From Mycolicibacterium bacteremicum (GTDB lineage: Bacteria; Actinomycetota; Actinomycetes; Mycobacteriales; Mycobacteriaceae), in assembly GCF_943913955.1 (NCBI RefSeq), contig NZ_CALUAE010000021.1, positions 1 to 64,000 on the forward strand: 64,000 bases of DNA, read 5' to 3'. The notes under the pieces were generated by a model. That model ran no database searches. It saw nothing but the letters and a program-made list of their open reading frames with translations, and had not been told where the DNA came from. Both the position numbers and the translations under genes were made by a program. Each line of letters opens with the position of its first letter. The first letter of the stretch is position 1. Positions 8,701 to 17,661 of the stretch are shown piece by piece.

Positions 8701-10917
8701 TTACGGCTCGGGGTCGGGATCCGGCACGGGTTCGAACCACAGCGCGGCCAGCGGCGGCAGCGCCATCACCGCGGAGGCCGGGCGGCCGTGCCAGGGCTCG
8801 GCGGTCGCCTCGACCGACCCGTAGTTGCCGATACCCGAACCGTTGTAACTGGTGGCATCGGTGTTGAGCACCTCGCGCCAGGTGCCGGCCTGCGGCAGCC
8901 CGAGCCGGTACTGGGCGTGCTCGGTACCGGAGAAGTTGAACACGCAGGCCAGCATCGAGCCGTCGTCACCGAAGCGCAGGAAGCTCAACACGTTGTTCGC
9001 CGAGTCGTTGGCGTCGATCCACGAGTAGCCGTCGGGCACCGTGTCACGTGACCACAGCGCGCGCCGATCGCGGTACAGGCCGTTGATATCGGTCACCAGT
9101 TGCGAGATGCCGGTGGAGAAGCTGTTCTCGGACAGCTGATACCAGTCCACACCGCGCTCCTCGGACCACTCGGCGCGCTGGCCGAACTCCTGGCCCATGA
9201 ACAGCAGCTGCTTTCCCGGGTGTGCCCACTGGTAGGCGAGCAGACCGCGCAGTCCGGCTGCCTTGGTGTGGTCGTTACCCGGCATCCGGCCCCACAGCGT
9301 GCCCTTCCCGTGCACCACCTCGTCATGACTGATCGGCAGCACGTAGTTCTCGCTGAACGCATACAGCATCGAGAAGGTGATCTCGTGGTGGTGATAGCTG
9401 CGGTGGATGGGATCGCGCTTGATGAACTCCAGCGTGTCGTTCATCCAGCCCATGTTCCACTTCATCGAGAAGCCAAGGCCGCCAAGGTTTGTCGGCCGTG
9501 TGACACCGGGCCATGATGTCGATTCCTCGGCGATGGTGACGATCCCGGGGGAGATCTTGTGCACGGTGGCATTCATCTCCTGCAGGAACTGCACGGCCTC
9601 CAGGTTCTCCCGGCCGCCGTAGATGTTGGGCGTCCAGCCGTCCGCCGGCCGTGAATAGTCCAGGTAGAGCATGGATGCCACGGCGTCGACCCGCAGGCCG
9701 TCGACGTGGAACTCCTGCAGCCAGTACAGCGCGTTGGCCACCAGGAAGTTGCGCACCTCGGCGCGGCCGAAGTCGAAGACGTAGGTGCCCCAGTCGAGTT
9801 GCTCACCGCGACGCGGGTCGGAGTGCTCGTAGAGCGGGGTGCCGTCGAAGCGGCCCAGCGCCCAGGCGTCCTTGGGGAAGTGCGCGGGCACCCAGTCGAC
9901 GATGACACCGATACCGGCCTGGTGCAGCGTGTCGATCAGGTGGCGCAGGTCATCGGGGGTGCCCAACCGCGGCATCGGCGCGTAGTACGAGGTGACCTGA
10001 TAGCCCCAGGAACCGCCGAACGGGTGGGCGGCCACCGGCAGCATCTCGACGTGGGTGAAGCCCTGCTCGACGACGTAGTCGACAAGTTCGGTGGCCAGCT
10101 CGCGATAGGACAGCCCGGGCCGCCACGACGGCAGGTGCACCTCGAGCGTGCTCATCGGCTCGAACACCGGGTTCTTCAGCGCCCGCTGGGCCATCCAGTC
10201 CTCGTCGGCCCAGGTGTAGTCGCTGACCGTGACCCGGGATGCCGTCTGCGGGGGCACCTCGGCGGCGAATGCCATCGGGTCGGCGCGGTCGACCACCGAG
10301 CCGTCGGCGCCGTGCACCCGGAACTTGTACAACCCATCGACGGGGAAGCCGGGCCAGAACACCTCCCAGACACCCGAGGAGCCCAGGCTGCGCAGCGGCG
10401 CCTCGTTGCCACCCCAGTGGTTGAAATCGCCGATCAGTGTGACGCCCTTGGCATTCGGCGCCCAGACCGCGAACGAGACACCCTCGACCGGACCGTCGGG
10501 GGTGCCGTAGGTGCGCGGATGCGCGCCGAGTACCTCCCACAACCGTTCGTGCCGGCCCTCGGCGAACAGGTGCAGGTCGATCTCGCCCAGTGTGGGCAGG
10601 AACCGGTACGGGTCGGCCACGGTCACCGGATCGGAGTTCGGATACTGCACCTCGAGCCGATAGTCGGCCAGCGCGGTGAACGGCACGGCGACGGCGAACA
10701 GACCGCCCTCGACATGCTCGAACGGATGGCGTTGGCCGCCGATCAGAGCGGTCACCGATTCGGCGTTCGGCCGGTACGCACGAATGACGGTGTGATCGTC
10801 GTATTCGTGCGCACCGAGGATCGAGTGCGGGTCGTGGTGCTCGCCGGCGAGCAGCCGGCCGAGGTCGGCATCCGAAGGCCGCAGATGGCCACTGGTCACG
10901 GAATTGGTTCGGGTCAC
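8701..10917 (-). CDS. glgB: 1,4-alpha-glucan branching enzyme
   Basis: Transfers alpha-1,4 segments to alpha-1,6 branches in glycogen and capsular alpha-glucan. The 738-residue length and order match the family: N-terminal carbohydrate-binding modules (residues 1-220), GH13 catalytic barrel (about 240-620) and C-terminal beta domain. Motif GLRVDAVASMLY holds the catalytic Asp nucleophile and the barrel continues with NFLVANALYW and EDDTxxP-type regions; the ISHDEVVHGKGTL histidine motif is present. GTG start at 10917, preceded by GAGGAAA. It lies 7 bp downstream of glgE on the same strand, and in the GlgE pathway the branching enzyme acts on the linear glucan made by GlgE. Confidence 0.96.
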   Translation of the reverse strand: MTRTNSVTSGHLRPSDADLGRLLAGEHHDPHSILGAHEYDDHTVIRAYRPNAESVTALIGGQRHPFEHVEGGLFAVAVPFTALADYRLEVQYPNSDPVTVADPYRFLPTLGEIDLHLFAEGRHERLWEVLGAHPRTYGTPDGPVEGVSFAVWAPNAKGVTLIGDFNHWGGNEAPLRSLGSSGVWEVFWPGFPVDGLYKFRVHGADGSVVDRADPMAFAAEVPPQTASRVTVSDYTWADEDWMAQRALKNPVFEPMSTLEVHLPSWRPGLSYRELATELVDYVVEQGFTHVEMLPVAAHPFGGSWGYQVTSYYAPMPRLGTPDDLRHLIDTLHQAGIGVIVDWVPAHFPKDAWALGRFDGTPLYEHSDPRRGEQLDWGTYVFDFGRAEVRNFLVANALYWLQEFHVDGLRVDAVASMLYLDYSRPADGWTPNIYGGRENLEAVQFLQEMNATVHKISPGIVTIAEESTSWPGVTRPTNLGGLGFSMKWNMGWMNDTLEFIKRDPIHRSYHHHEITFSMLYAFSENYVLPISHDEVVHGKGTLWGRMPGNDHTKAAGLRGLLAYQWAHPGKQLLFMGQEFGQRAEWSEERGVDWYQLSENSFSTGISQLVTDINGLYRDRRALWSRDTVPDGYSWIDANDSANNVLSFLRFGDDGSMLACVFNFSGTEHAQYRLGLPQAGTWREVLNTDATSYNGSGIGNYGSVEATAEPWHGRPASAVMALPPLAALWFEPVPDPDPEP

Positions 10918-10924
10918 GGTTTCC

Positions 10925-13009
10925 TCACTCCCTACGCAACAGGTTGAGTCGGGCGTCCTGCGGTATCAGCGGCATGTTCAGCACGTGCGCGACCGCTCGG
11001 CTGGGTTCCAACCGGACGTAGTTGCTCTGGCCCCAGTGATACTCCTCGCCGGTGATCTCGTCACGGACCCAGAACTGGTCGTAGGGCTCCATACCCAGTG
11101 CGCCCATGTCTAACCACACGGTGCCGTCCTCCGGGCCGAACGGGTTCAGCGTCACCACCACGAGCACGCAGTCACCGGTGAGCGGATCGAACTTGCTGTA
11201 GGCCAGTAGCGCGTCGTTGTCCACGTGATGGAAATGAATGGTGCGCAGCTGCTCCAGCGCGGGGTGCAGGCGACGGATCTCGTTGAGCCGGCTCAGGAAT
11301 GGCTCCAACGAATTGCCCGCGGCGAGGGCGGCCTCGAAGTCGCGGGGGCGCAGCTCGTATTTCTCCGAGTCCAGATACTCCTCGCTGCCCTCGCGGACCG
11401 CCTGATGTTCGTAGAGTTCATAACCCGAATACACGCCCCACACCGAGCTGAACGTCGAGGCCAGCACGGCGCGGATGGCGAACATGCCCGGTCCGCCATG
11501 CTGCAGACTCTCGTGCAGGATGTCCGGGGTGTTGACGAAGAGATTCGGGCGCGCCACATCGGCGTACTCGGCGATCTGCTGGCCGTACTCGGTCAGCTCC
11601 CACTTGGCGGTCCGCCAGGTGAAGTACGAATAGGACTGGGTGAAGCCCAGTTTGGCCAGGCCGAACAGTCGCGCCGGACGGGTGAAGGCCTCGGCCAGGA
11701 ACAGGACGTCGGGGTCGTCGTTCTTGACCTTGCCGATCAGCCAGGCCCAGAAGTTCGGCGGCTTGGTGTGCGGATTGTCGACCCGGAAGATCTTGACCCC
11801 GTGCGACACCCAGTAGCGGACCACCCGCAGGACCTCGGCGTACAGACCGGCGGGGTCGTTGTCGAAGTTGAGCGGATAGATGTCCTGGTACTTCTTCGGC
11901 GGGTTTTCGGCGTAGGCGATGGTCCCGTCGGGCAACACGGTGAACCATTCCGGATGGGACTGGGCCCAGGGGTGGTCGGGTGCGCACTGCAGCGCGAGGT
12001 CCAGCGCCACCTCCAGGCCCTGATCCCTTGCGGCGCCGACGAAGTCGTCGAAGTCGGCGATGGTACCCAGGTCCGGGTGGACGGCGTCGTGACCGCCCTC
12101 GCTGCTGCCGATCGCCCACGGCGATCCGACATCGCCGTCCAGCGCGGTGACGGTGTTGTTACGACCCTTGCGGTGCACCGTGCCGATCGGGTGGATCGGC
12201 GGCAGATAGACGACGTCGAAACCCATCCGCGCGACCCGGGGCAGCTCCTTGGCCGCGGTGGCGAAGGTGCCGTGTACCGGCCTGCCCTCATTGTCCCAGC
12301 CGCCGGTGGACCGCGGGAACAGCTCGTACCAGGAGCCGAACCGGGCCAGCGGACGGTCGACCCAGATGCCGTACTGCTGGCCGCGGGTGAGCAGCTCGCG
12401 CAGCGGGAAGCGGTGCAGCAGGTCGGCGATGCCGGGGGACAGGGCCGCACCGGCGCGGACGAACGGGTCACCGGGCTGACGCAGCGCGCCGGCGGCATCG
12501 AGCAGCGGTTGGCGGTGCTCGCGCGGCATCCCGGCGGCGGCACGTTCGAGCAGCTGGGCCCCGACGATCAGGTCGTTGGACAGTTCCGACTCGCCCTGAC
12601 CGGCGTCGAGCTTGGCGATGACACCCTTGCGCCAGGTCGCGATCGGGTCACCCCAGCCGTCCACCCGGTAGGTCCACATACCGACCTGATCGGGGGTGAA
12701 CTGACCGTGCAGGACATCGGGGGTGCGCCCCGGTGTCATCGGCAGCAGCAGTGGCTTGATCCGCGGCGGCGTCACCGGCGCGGGTGCTTCGGGCGGGATG
12801 CCGGGCGGGTCGTCGACCAGTCGTGGATAGGCCGTCCCGTGATAGCGGACCACCAGGGTGGCGGCCACCGCGTCGTGGCCCTCCCGCCACACCGCGGCCT
12901 TGATCGGCACCACCTCGCCGACCACCGCTTTGGCCGGGAACCGGCCATTGGACAACACGGGCGCGACGTCGTCGATCTCGATTCGACCGGCCACCCACCA
13001 ACTCCTCAC
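10925..13009 (-). CDS. glgE: Alpha-1,4-glucan:maltose-1-phosphate maltosyltransferase GlgE
   Basis: Uses maltose 1-phosphate to extend alpha-1,4-glucan chains in the cytoplasm. A GH13_3 enzyme of 694 residues with the catalytic nucleophile Asp in KIFRVDNPHTKPP and the acid/base Glu in DVLFLAEAFTRP. Ortholog of Rv1327c. Two starts are possible: GTG at 13009 (MRSWWVAGR) or GTG at 12994 (VAGRIEID). A GAGGAG at 13002-13007 lies 7 nt before 12994 and favours that start, while the paired Trp of the longer form matches what I recall of the M. tuberculosis protein and favours the longer one. The divergent glgP begins 203 bp away; that interval holds no other gene. Confidence 0.95.
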   Translation of the reverse strand: MRSWWVAGRIEIDDVAPVLSNGRFPAKAVVGEVVPIKAAVWREGHDAVAATLVVRYHGTAYPRLVDDPPGIPPEAPAPVTPPRIKPLLLPMTPGRTPDVLHGQFTPDQVGMWTYRVDGWGDPIATWRKGVIAKLDAGQGESELSNDLIVGAQLLERAAAGMPREHRQPLLDAAGALRQPGDPFVRAGAALSPGIADLLHRFPLRELLTRGQQYGIWVDRPLARFGSWYELFPRSTGGWDNEGRPVHGTFATAAKELPRVARMGFDVVYLPPIHPIGTVHRKGRNNTVTALDGDVGSPWAIGSSEGGHDAVHPDLGTIADFDDFVGAARDQGLEVALDLALQCAPDHPWAQSHPEWFTVLPDGTIAYAENPPKKYQDIYPLNFDNDPAGLYAEVLRVVRYWVSHGVKIFRVDNPHTKPPNFWAWLIGKVKNDDPDVLFLAEAFTRPARLFGLAKLGFTQSYSYFTWRTAKWELTEYGQQIAEYADVARPNLFVNTPDILHESLQHGGPGMFAIRAVLASTFSSVWGVYSGYELYEHQAVREGSEEYLDSEKYELRPRDFEAALAAGNSLEPFLSRLNEIRRLHPALEQLRTIHFHHVDNDALLAYSKFDPLTGDCVLVVVTLNPFGPEDGTVWLDMGALGMEPYDQFWVRDEITGEEYHWGQSNYVRLEPSRAVAHVLNMPLIPQDARLNLLRRE

Positions 13010-13212
13010 TGGTGCGGCCGCCCATTTCGGTGACCGCGATCCGTCTTGTTCCGCTTCATGACTCGACGCGCTCGATACCGACTCTGAGTACCCAACCTAG
13101 TGTGGAGAACACATCGCCGTGCGCGATGGAGTCACTCCGGGTGATCGGTGCAACATCTCATTGACCACAACCTGCCCCGCCACCCGCTCGGTTGTCGGTA
13201 GGGTGAACTGGC

Positions 13213-15807
13213 GTGAAAGCCCTGAGACGATTCACCGTCCGAGCCCACCTTCCGGAACGGCTTTCAGCACTGGAGCGGCTGTCGGTCAACCTGAGATGGT
13301 CGTGGCACACGCCGACCCAGAAGCTGTTCGCCGAGATCGACCCGCGGCTGTGGCAGCAGGTCCGCGCCGACCCGGTGGCCCTGCTGGGCGCGGTGAACCC
13401 GCAGCGCCTCGACGAGCTCGCCGCCGACGACGAGTTCACCCGGCAGGTCGACGCGTGTGCCGATGATCTGGACAACTACCTGAGCCGGCCGATGTGGTAC
13501 CAGCAGCAGCTCGACGCCGGCCGGCAGTTCCCCAACGGCATCGCCTACTTCTCCATGGAGTTCGGCGTGGCCGAGGTGCTGCCCAACTATTCCGGCGGTC
13601 TGGGCATCCTGGCCGGTGACCACCTGAAGTCCGCGTCGGATCTGGGCCTGCCGTTGATCGCGGTCGGTCTGTACTACCGGTCCGGGTACTTCCGGCAGTC
13701 GCTGACCGCCGACGGCTGGCAGCACGAGAACTACCCGTCGCTGGACCCGCAGGGCCTGCCGCTGCGGCTGCTCACCGACCACAGCGGGCAGCCGGTGCTG
13801 ATCGATCTGGCGATGCCCGACGGGGCCCGGTTGTACGCCCAGGTGCTCGTCGCCCAGGTCGGCCGGGTTCCGCTACTGCTGCTCGACTCCGATATCGGGG
13901 AGAACGAGCATGATCTGCGCGGGGTCACCGACCGGCTCTACGGTGGTGACCAGGAACACCGGATCAAGCAGGAGCTGCTGGCCGGTATCGGCGGGGTCCG
14001 GGCCATCCGGGCCTTCACCGAGGTCGAGGGCCTGCCCGCACCCGAGGTGTTCCACATGAACGAGGGGCACGCCGGATTCCTGGGTGTGGAGCGCATCCGC
14101 GAGCTCATCGAGGCCGGGCTGGATTTCGACACCGCGCTGACCGTGGTCCGCTCGTCGACGGTGTTCACCACCCACACCCCGGTCCCGGCCGGGATCGACC
14201 GGTTCCCGGTGGAGATGGTGCGGCGCTACTTCGGCGGCACCGATCTGGCCTCCCGGCTGCTGCCCGGGGTTCCGCTGGAACGGGTGATCGCCTTCGGGGC
14301 CGAAGAGGACGCGTCGAAGTTCAACATGGCGCACATGGGGTTGCGGCTCGCCCAGCGCGCCAACGGTGTCTCGCTGCTGCACGGTGAGGTCAGCCGGGAA
14401 ATGTTCAACGGACTGTGGCAGGGCTTCGATCCGGCCGAGGTCCCGATCGGGTCGATCACCAACGGTGTGCATGCGCCCACTTGGGCGGCGCCGCAGTGGG
14501 TCGACCTGGCCCACGAGCTGATCGGGGACGACCTCGGTTCGCTCAGCGAGGCCGAGACGTGGCAGCGCCTGCAGCAGGTCGACCCGGGCCATCTGTGGTG
14601 GATCCGCTCCCAGCTGCGCTCGCTGCTGGTCGAGGATGTGCGCGCCCGGCTGCGTCGGTCATGGCTGGAACGCGGTGCGTCCGAGGCCGAACTCGGTTGG
14701 ATTGCAACGGCGTTCGACCCCGAGGTGCTGACGGTGGGGTTCGCCCGGCGGGTGCCGACATACAAGCGGCTGACCCTCATGCTGCGTGACCCGCAGCGCC
14801 TGGAGCGGTTGCTCCTGGATCCCGACCGCCCGGTCCAGCTGATCGTCGCGGGTAAGTCGCATCCGGCCGATGACGGCGGCAAATCGCTGATCCAGCAGAT
14901 CGTGCGGTTCGCCGACCGGCACGAGGTACGGCACCGGATCGCCTTCCTCCCCGACTACGACATGTCGATGGCCCGGTTGCTGTACTGGGGTTGCGATGTG
15001 TGGCTGAACAACCCGTTGCGCCCGCTGGAGGCCTGCGGTACGTCGGGTATGAAGAGCGCGCTCAACGGCGGGCTCAACCTGTCCATCCGGGACGGATGGT
15101 GGGACGAGTGGTACGACGGCGAGAACGGGTGGGAGATCCCGACCGCCGACGGGCTGGCCGATGAGACCCGCCGCGATGACATCGAGGCCGGTGCCCTCTA
15201 CGACCTGCTGGAGACCTCGGTGACGCCGCGGTTCTACGACCGCGACGAGCGCGGGGTGCCGGTGCGGTGGGTGGAGATGGTGCGCCACACCCTGCAGGCG
15301 CTCGGCCCGAAGGTGCTGGCCTCCCGGATGGTGCGCGACTACACCGAGAAGTACTACGCGCCGGCGGCCATCTCGCTGCGCGCCACGCTCGAACCCGACA
15401 ACGACGATGTCCCGTTCGGGGCGGCGCGGCAACTGGCCGCCTACCGCAGGCGCGTCGAGCAGCAGTGGCCGCTGATCGAGATCACCGATGTCGACAGCTA
15501 CGGGTTGCCGGACACCCCGCTGCTGGGCAGCGAACTCACCCTGACCGCCACCGTGGATCTGGCCGGACTGGCACCCGAAGAGGTTGTGGTGCAAGCGGTT
15601 CTGGGCCGTGTCGATGGTGGCGACAATCTGCGCGACCCGGTGACGGTGCCGATGGACCATACCGGTGGCGCCGACGGTGGGCGGCAGGTGTTCTCCACCA
15701 CCACACCGCTGCCGGTGGCCGGCCCGGTCGGCTACACGGTGCGGGTGCTGCCGCACCATCGGTTGCTGGCCGGGGCGAACGAACTCGGGCTCGTCACGCT
15801 GGCATGA
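13213..15807 (+). CDS. glgP: Alpha-glucan (glycogen/maltodextrin) phosphorylase
   Basis: Releases glucose 1-phosphate from alpha-1,4-glucans with pyridoxal phosphate. The 864-residue protein belongs to the actinobacterial branch with an N-terminal DUF3417 domain (residues about 10-120) before the phosphorylase fold (FSMEFGVAEVLPNYSGGLGILAGDH). The PLP lysine lies in EACGTSGMKSALNGGLNLS. GTG start at 13213. Ortholog of Rv1328. It diverges from glgE/glgB, so synthesis and breakdown genes share an intergenic control region at 13010-13212. Confidence 0.95.
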   Translation: MKALRRFTVRAHLPERLSALERLSVNLRWSWHTPTQKLFAEIDPRLWQQVRADPVALLGAVNPQRLDELAADDEFTRQVDACADDLDNYLSRPMWYQQQLDAGRQFPNGIAYFSMEFGVAEVLPNYSGGLGILAGDHLKSASDLGLPLIAVGLYYRSGYFRQSLTADGWQHENYPSLDPQGLPLRLLTDHSGQPVLIDLAMPDGARLYAQVLVAQVGRVPLLLLDSDIGENEHDLRGVTDRLYGGDQEHRIKQELLAGIGGVRAIRAFTEVEGLPAPEVFHMNEGHAGFLGVERIRELIEAGLDFDTALTVVRSSTVFTTHTPVPAGIDRFPVEMVRRYFGGTDLASRLLPGVPLERVIAFGAEEDASKFNMAHMGLRLAQRANGVSLLHGEVSREMFNGLWQGFDPAEVPIGSITNGVHAPTWAAPQWVDLAHELIGDDLGSLSEAETWQRLQQVDPGHLWWIRSQLRSLLVEDVRARLRRSWLERGASEAELGWIATAFDPEVLTVGFARRVPTYKRLTLMLRDPQRLERLLLDPDRPVQLIVAGKSHPADDGGKSLIQQIVRFADRHEVRHRIAFLPDYDMSMARLLYWGCDVWLNNPLRPLEACGTSGMKSALNGGLNLSIRDGWWDEWYDGENGWEIPTADGLADETRRDDIEAGALYDLLETSVTPRFYDRDERGVPVRWVEMVRHTLQALGPKVLASRMVRDYTEKYYAPAAISLRATLEPDNDDVPFGAARQLAAYRRRVEQQWPLIEITDVDSYGLPDTPLLGSELTLTATVDLAGLAPEEVVVQAVLGRVDGGDNLRDPVTVPMDHTGGADGGRQVFSTTTPLPVAGPVGYTVRVLPHHRLLAGANELGLVTLA

Positions 15808-15826
15808 TCAACCCGGTTTTCCGGGC

Positions 15827-15888
15827 GGCGAAACCCGCGTACCCGGGGTCGGGATTCGAGGTTTCACCCCCGGTACGCGAGTTTCGCC
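15827..15888. repeat. 62-nt dispersed hairpin repeat, copy 1
   Basis: Arm GGCGAAACCCGCGTACC at the left and GGTACGCGAGTTTCGCC at the right form a long imperfect inverted repeat around a variable centre. A second copy of the same 62-nt length lies at 29224-29285 with the same arms. It sits just after glgP and may act as a terminator or RNA-stabilising hairpin. Confidence 0.75.
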
Positions 15889-15910
15889 GAGCGTGGGGAG
15901 TGGGTGGCAG

Positions 15911-16774
15911 ATGAGCAGGATCACCGAGGTCGCGGTTCCCGGCGGTCCGTACGCGCTGGCGGCCGGCCCGGACCGGGCGATGTGGGTGACCTGCGTGCAC
16001 AGCGGGCAGGTCGCCCGCGTCACCGATGCCGGTGAGCTCACGGTGTTCGACGTGGCGCCGGACAGCAGGCCGGAGATCATCGTCGCCGGACCCGACGGTG
16101 CACTGTGGTTCACCCGGAATGGTGACGACCGGCTCGGCCGCATCACCACGTCCGGCGTGCAGAGCGAGATCGAACTCGGTTCCGGCAGCGCACCTTTCGG
16201 GCTGTGCACGGGCCCGGACCGGGCGCTGTGGTTCACCACCATGACCTCGGGCATGGTCGGCAGGCTCGATCCGGCCGACGGGCGGATCGAGCTGCACCCG
16301 GTCGGGGGTATGCCCGCGATGATCACCGCCGGTCCCGACGGTGCGCTCTGGTTCGCGATGAACCAGCGCAGCGCCATCGGACGGCTGGATCTGTCGGGAG
16401 AGCTGACCGTGCGCGAACTGCCCACCCGTGCCGCCGGCCCGGTCGGCATCACCGCCACCCACGACGACGCGGTCTGGTTCACCGAGATCCTGGCCGACAA
16501 GCTCGGCCGGATCCCGACCGACGAGGCCATCCAGGAACTCGACCTACCCGGTAAGCCGCACGCCGTGGTGGCCGATCCGACCGGTGGGGTCTGGGTCAGC
16601 CTGTGGGGCGCGGACCAGATCGCGCGGGTGGACGCCGACGGCGACGTCGACACCATCGACCTGCCCGCCGGCAGTGAACCGCACGGGCTCGCGATCGCCG
16701 CGGACGGAGCGTTGTGGGTGGCGCTGGAGAGTGGACTGGAGCACGGCAGCGTGCTGCGCATCCCGCTGGGCTGA
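15911..16774 (+). CDS. Virginiamycin B lyase-like beta-propeller protein
   Basis: A 287-residue protein with about seven repeats of the type GPDGALWF (GPDRAMWV, GPDGALWF, GPDRALWF, GPDGALWF, DDAVWF, TGGVWV, ADGALWV), which predicts a seven-bladed propeller of the streptogramin B lyase (Vgb) family. Vgb linearises streptogramin B antibiotics without hydrolysis; many actinobacterial homologs have no tested activity, so antibiotic inactivation is not asserted. No signal peptide is visible, so it is probably cytoplasmic. The ATG at 15911 is preceded by a GGAG/GGTGG-rich stretch. Its frame is open a further 82 codons upstream into glgP, but the propeller begins right after this ATG. Confidence 0.8.
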   Translation: MSRITEVAVPGGPYALAAGPDRAMWVTCVHSGQVARVTDAGELTVFDVAPDSRPEIIVAGPDGALWFTRNGDDRLGRITTSGVQSEIELGSGSAPFGLCTGPDRALWFTTMTSGMVGRLDPADGRIELHPVGGMPAMITAGPDGALWFAMNQRSAIGRLDLSGELTVRELPTRAAGPVGITATHDDAVWFTEILADKLGRIPTDEAIQELDLPGKPHAVVADPTGGVWVSLWGADQIARVDADGDVDTIDLPAGSEPHGLAIAADGALWVALESGLEHGSVLRIPLG

Positions 16775-16844
16775 CCCGCGGGTCGGCACGGGCCGTGTCT
16801 TTGTCGTGGCCAGACGGTTATATAGGCGATGTAAGTTCCTCGAG

Positions 16845-17648
16845 GTGCCCAGAGATGGACGGCCCTTCGCCCTGCTCGCGGTGGTGATGACCGCAGCGAT
16901 CGCGTGCGCGCCCGGTGCGCCGGCGGACCCGGGCATCGACCCCGCCGAACCGGACGTCGACCCGGTGTTCGCGCCGGCCATCGACCCGGCCCTGGAGCCC
17001 CCGCTGACCCCTGTCGTCCAGCCCGCGGCGGTGGCGCTGCCGCCACCACCGGGTCCGCAACCGCACGGACTGGTGTTCTCGCCGCCGCCGGTGACCACCC
17101 GGACGCCGGACGGGTGGACGCTGACCCTGTCGGCGGCCGACGAGACCCAGCTGGTCAGAGCGCCGCTGACGACCGCGATATCGTCGCGCAACTACGTCGT
17201 CGGCGGCACGTTCCGGGGCAATATCACCGGACCGGCGGACGGGCCGGCGCCGGAGGGCGTCATGGAGGTCGGCTACCAGATCGGCTGCGGTATCGACATG
17301 AGCACCTCGAACGGTGTGACGCTGACCGGCACGGCGGGAATGTCCCCGTCGGTCGGGTTGGCCGGCGTCGATGTCGCCGATCCCGCACTCGACGGTCTGG
17401 TGCCGGTGCTGACGACGCCCGTCACCGGTGGTGTGGCGGTCGGCCTCAAGCCGGGCATCATCAACATCGTGCCGGTGACCGAGAAGGAGTTCAGAGGCGC
17501 CGACCCATGGGTGTTGGTCAGCAACTTCCAGGTCAAGATCGACGGGTGCGTCGGACAGTCCTTCATCCGCTCGTACGCCTTCCTGACCCGGTCCACCGAC
17601 GAGTCCGACGCCGTGCTGGCCTACTACGGCGAGACGAAGGTGGTCTGA
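16845..17648 (+). CDS. MspA-family outer-membrane porin-like protein
   Basis: Residues about 85-267 match the MspA porin family: PDGWTLTLSAADETQ, the VGGTFRGNITGP segment, the paired cysteine-containing GYQIGCGIDM and KIDGCVGQ, and a C-terminal strand SYAFLTRSTDESDAVLAYYGETKVV. MspA-type octamers let small hydrophilic solutes cross the mycobacterial outer membrane. This member is longer than MspA because a Pro-rich, Asp-rich linker (about residues 22-80) separates the signal peptide (LLAVVMTAAIACAPGAPA) from the barrel domain. The GTG at 16845 places the signal peptide at the start; GTG at 16806 is an alternative. A TATATAGG near 16819-16826 could be a -10 element. A cysteine in the signal region (IACAPG) could be a lipobox but lacks the usual -3 Leu. 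Confidence 0.8.
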   Translation: MPRDGRPFALLAVVMTAAIACAPGAPADPGIDPAEPDVDPVFAPAIDPALEPPLTPVVQPAAVALPPPPGPQPHGLVFSPPPVTTRTPDGWTLTLSAADETQLVRAPLTTAISSRNYVVGGTFRGNITGPADGPAPEGVMEVGYQIGCGIDMSTSNGVTLTGTAGMSPSVGLAGVDVADPALDGLVPVLTTPVTGGVAVGLKPGIINIVPVTEKEFRGADPWVLVSNFQVKIDGCVGQSFIRSYAFLTRSTDESDAVLAYYGETKVV

Positions 17649-17661
17649 GGCCCGTCGGTGA

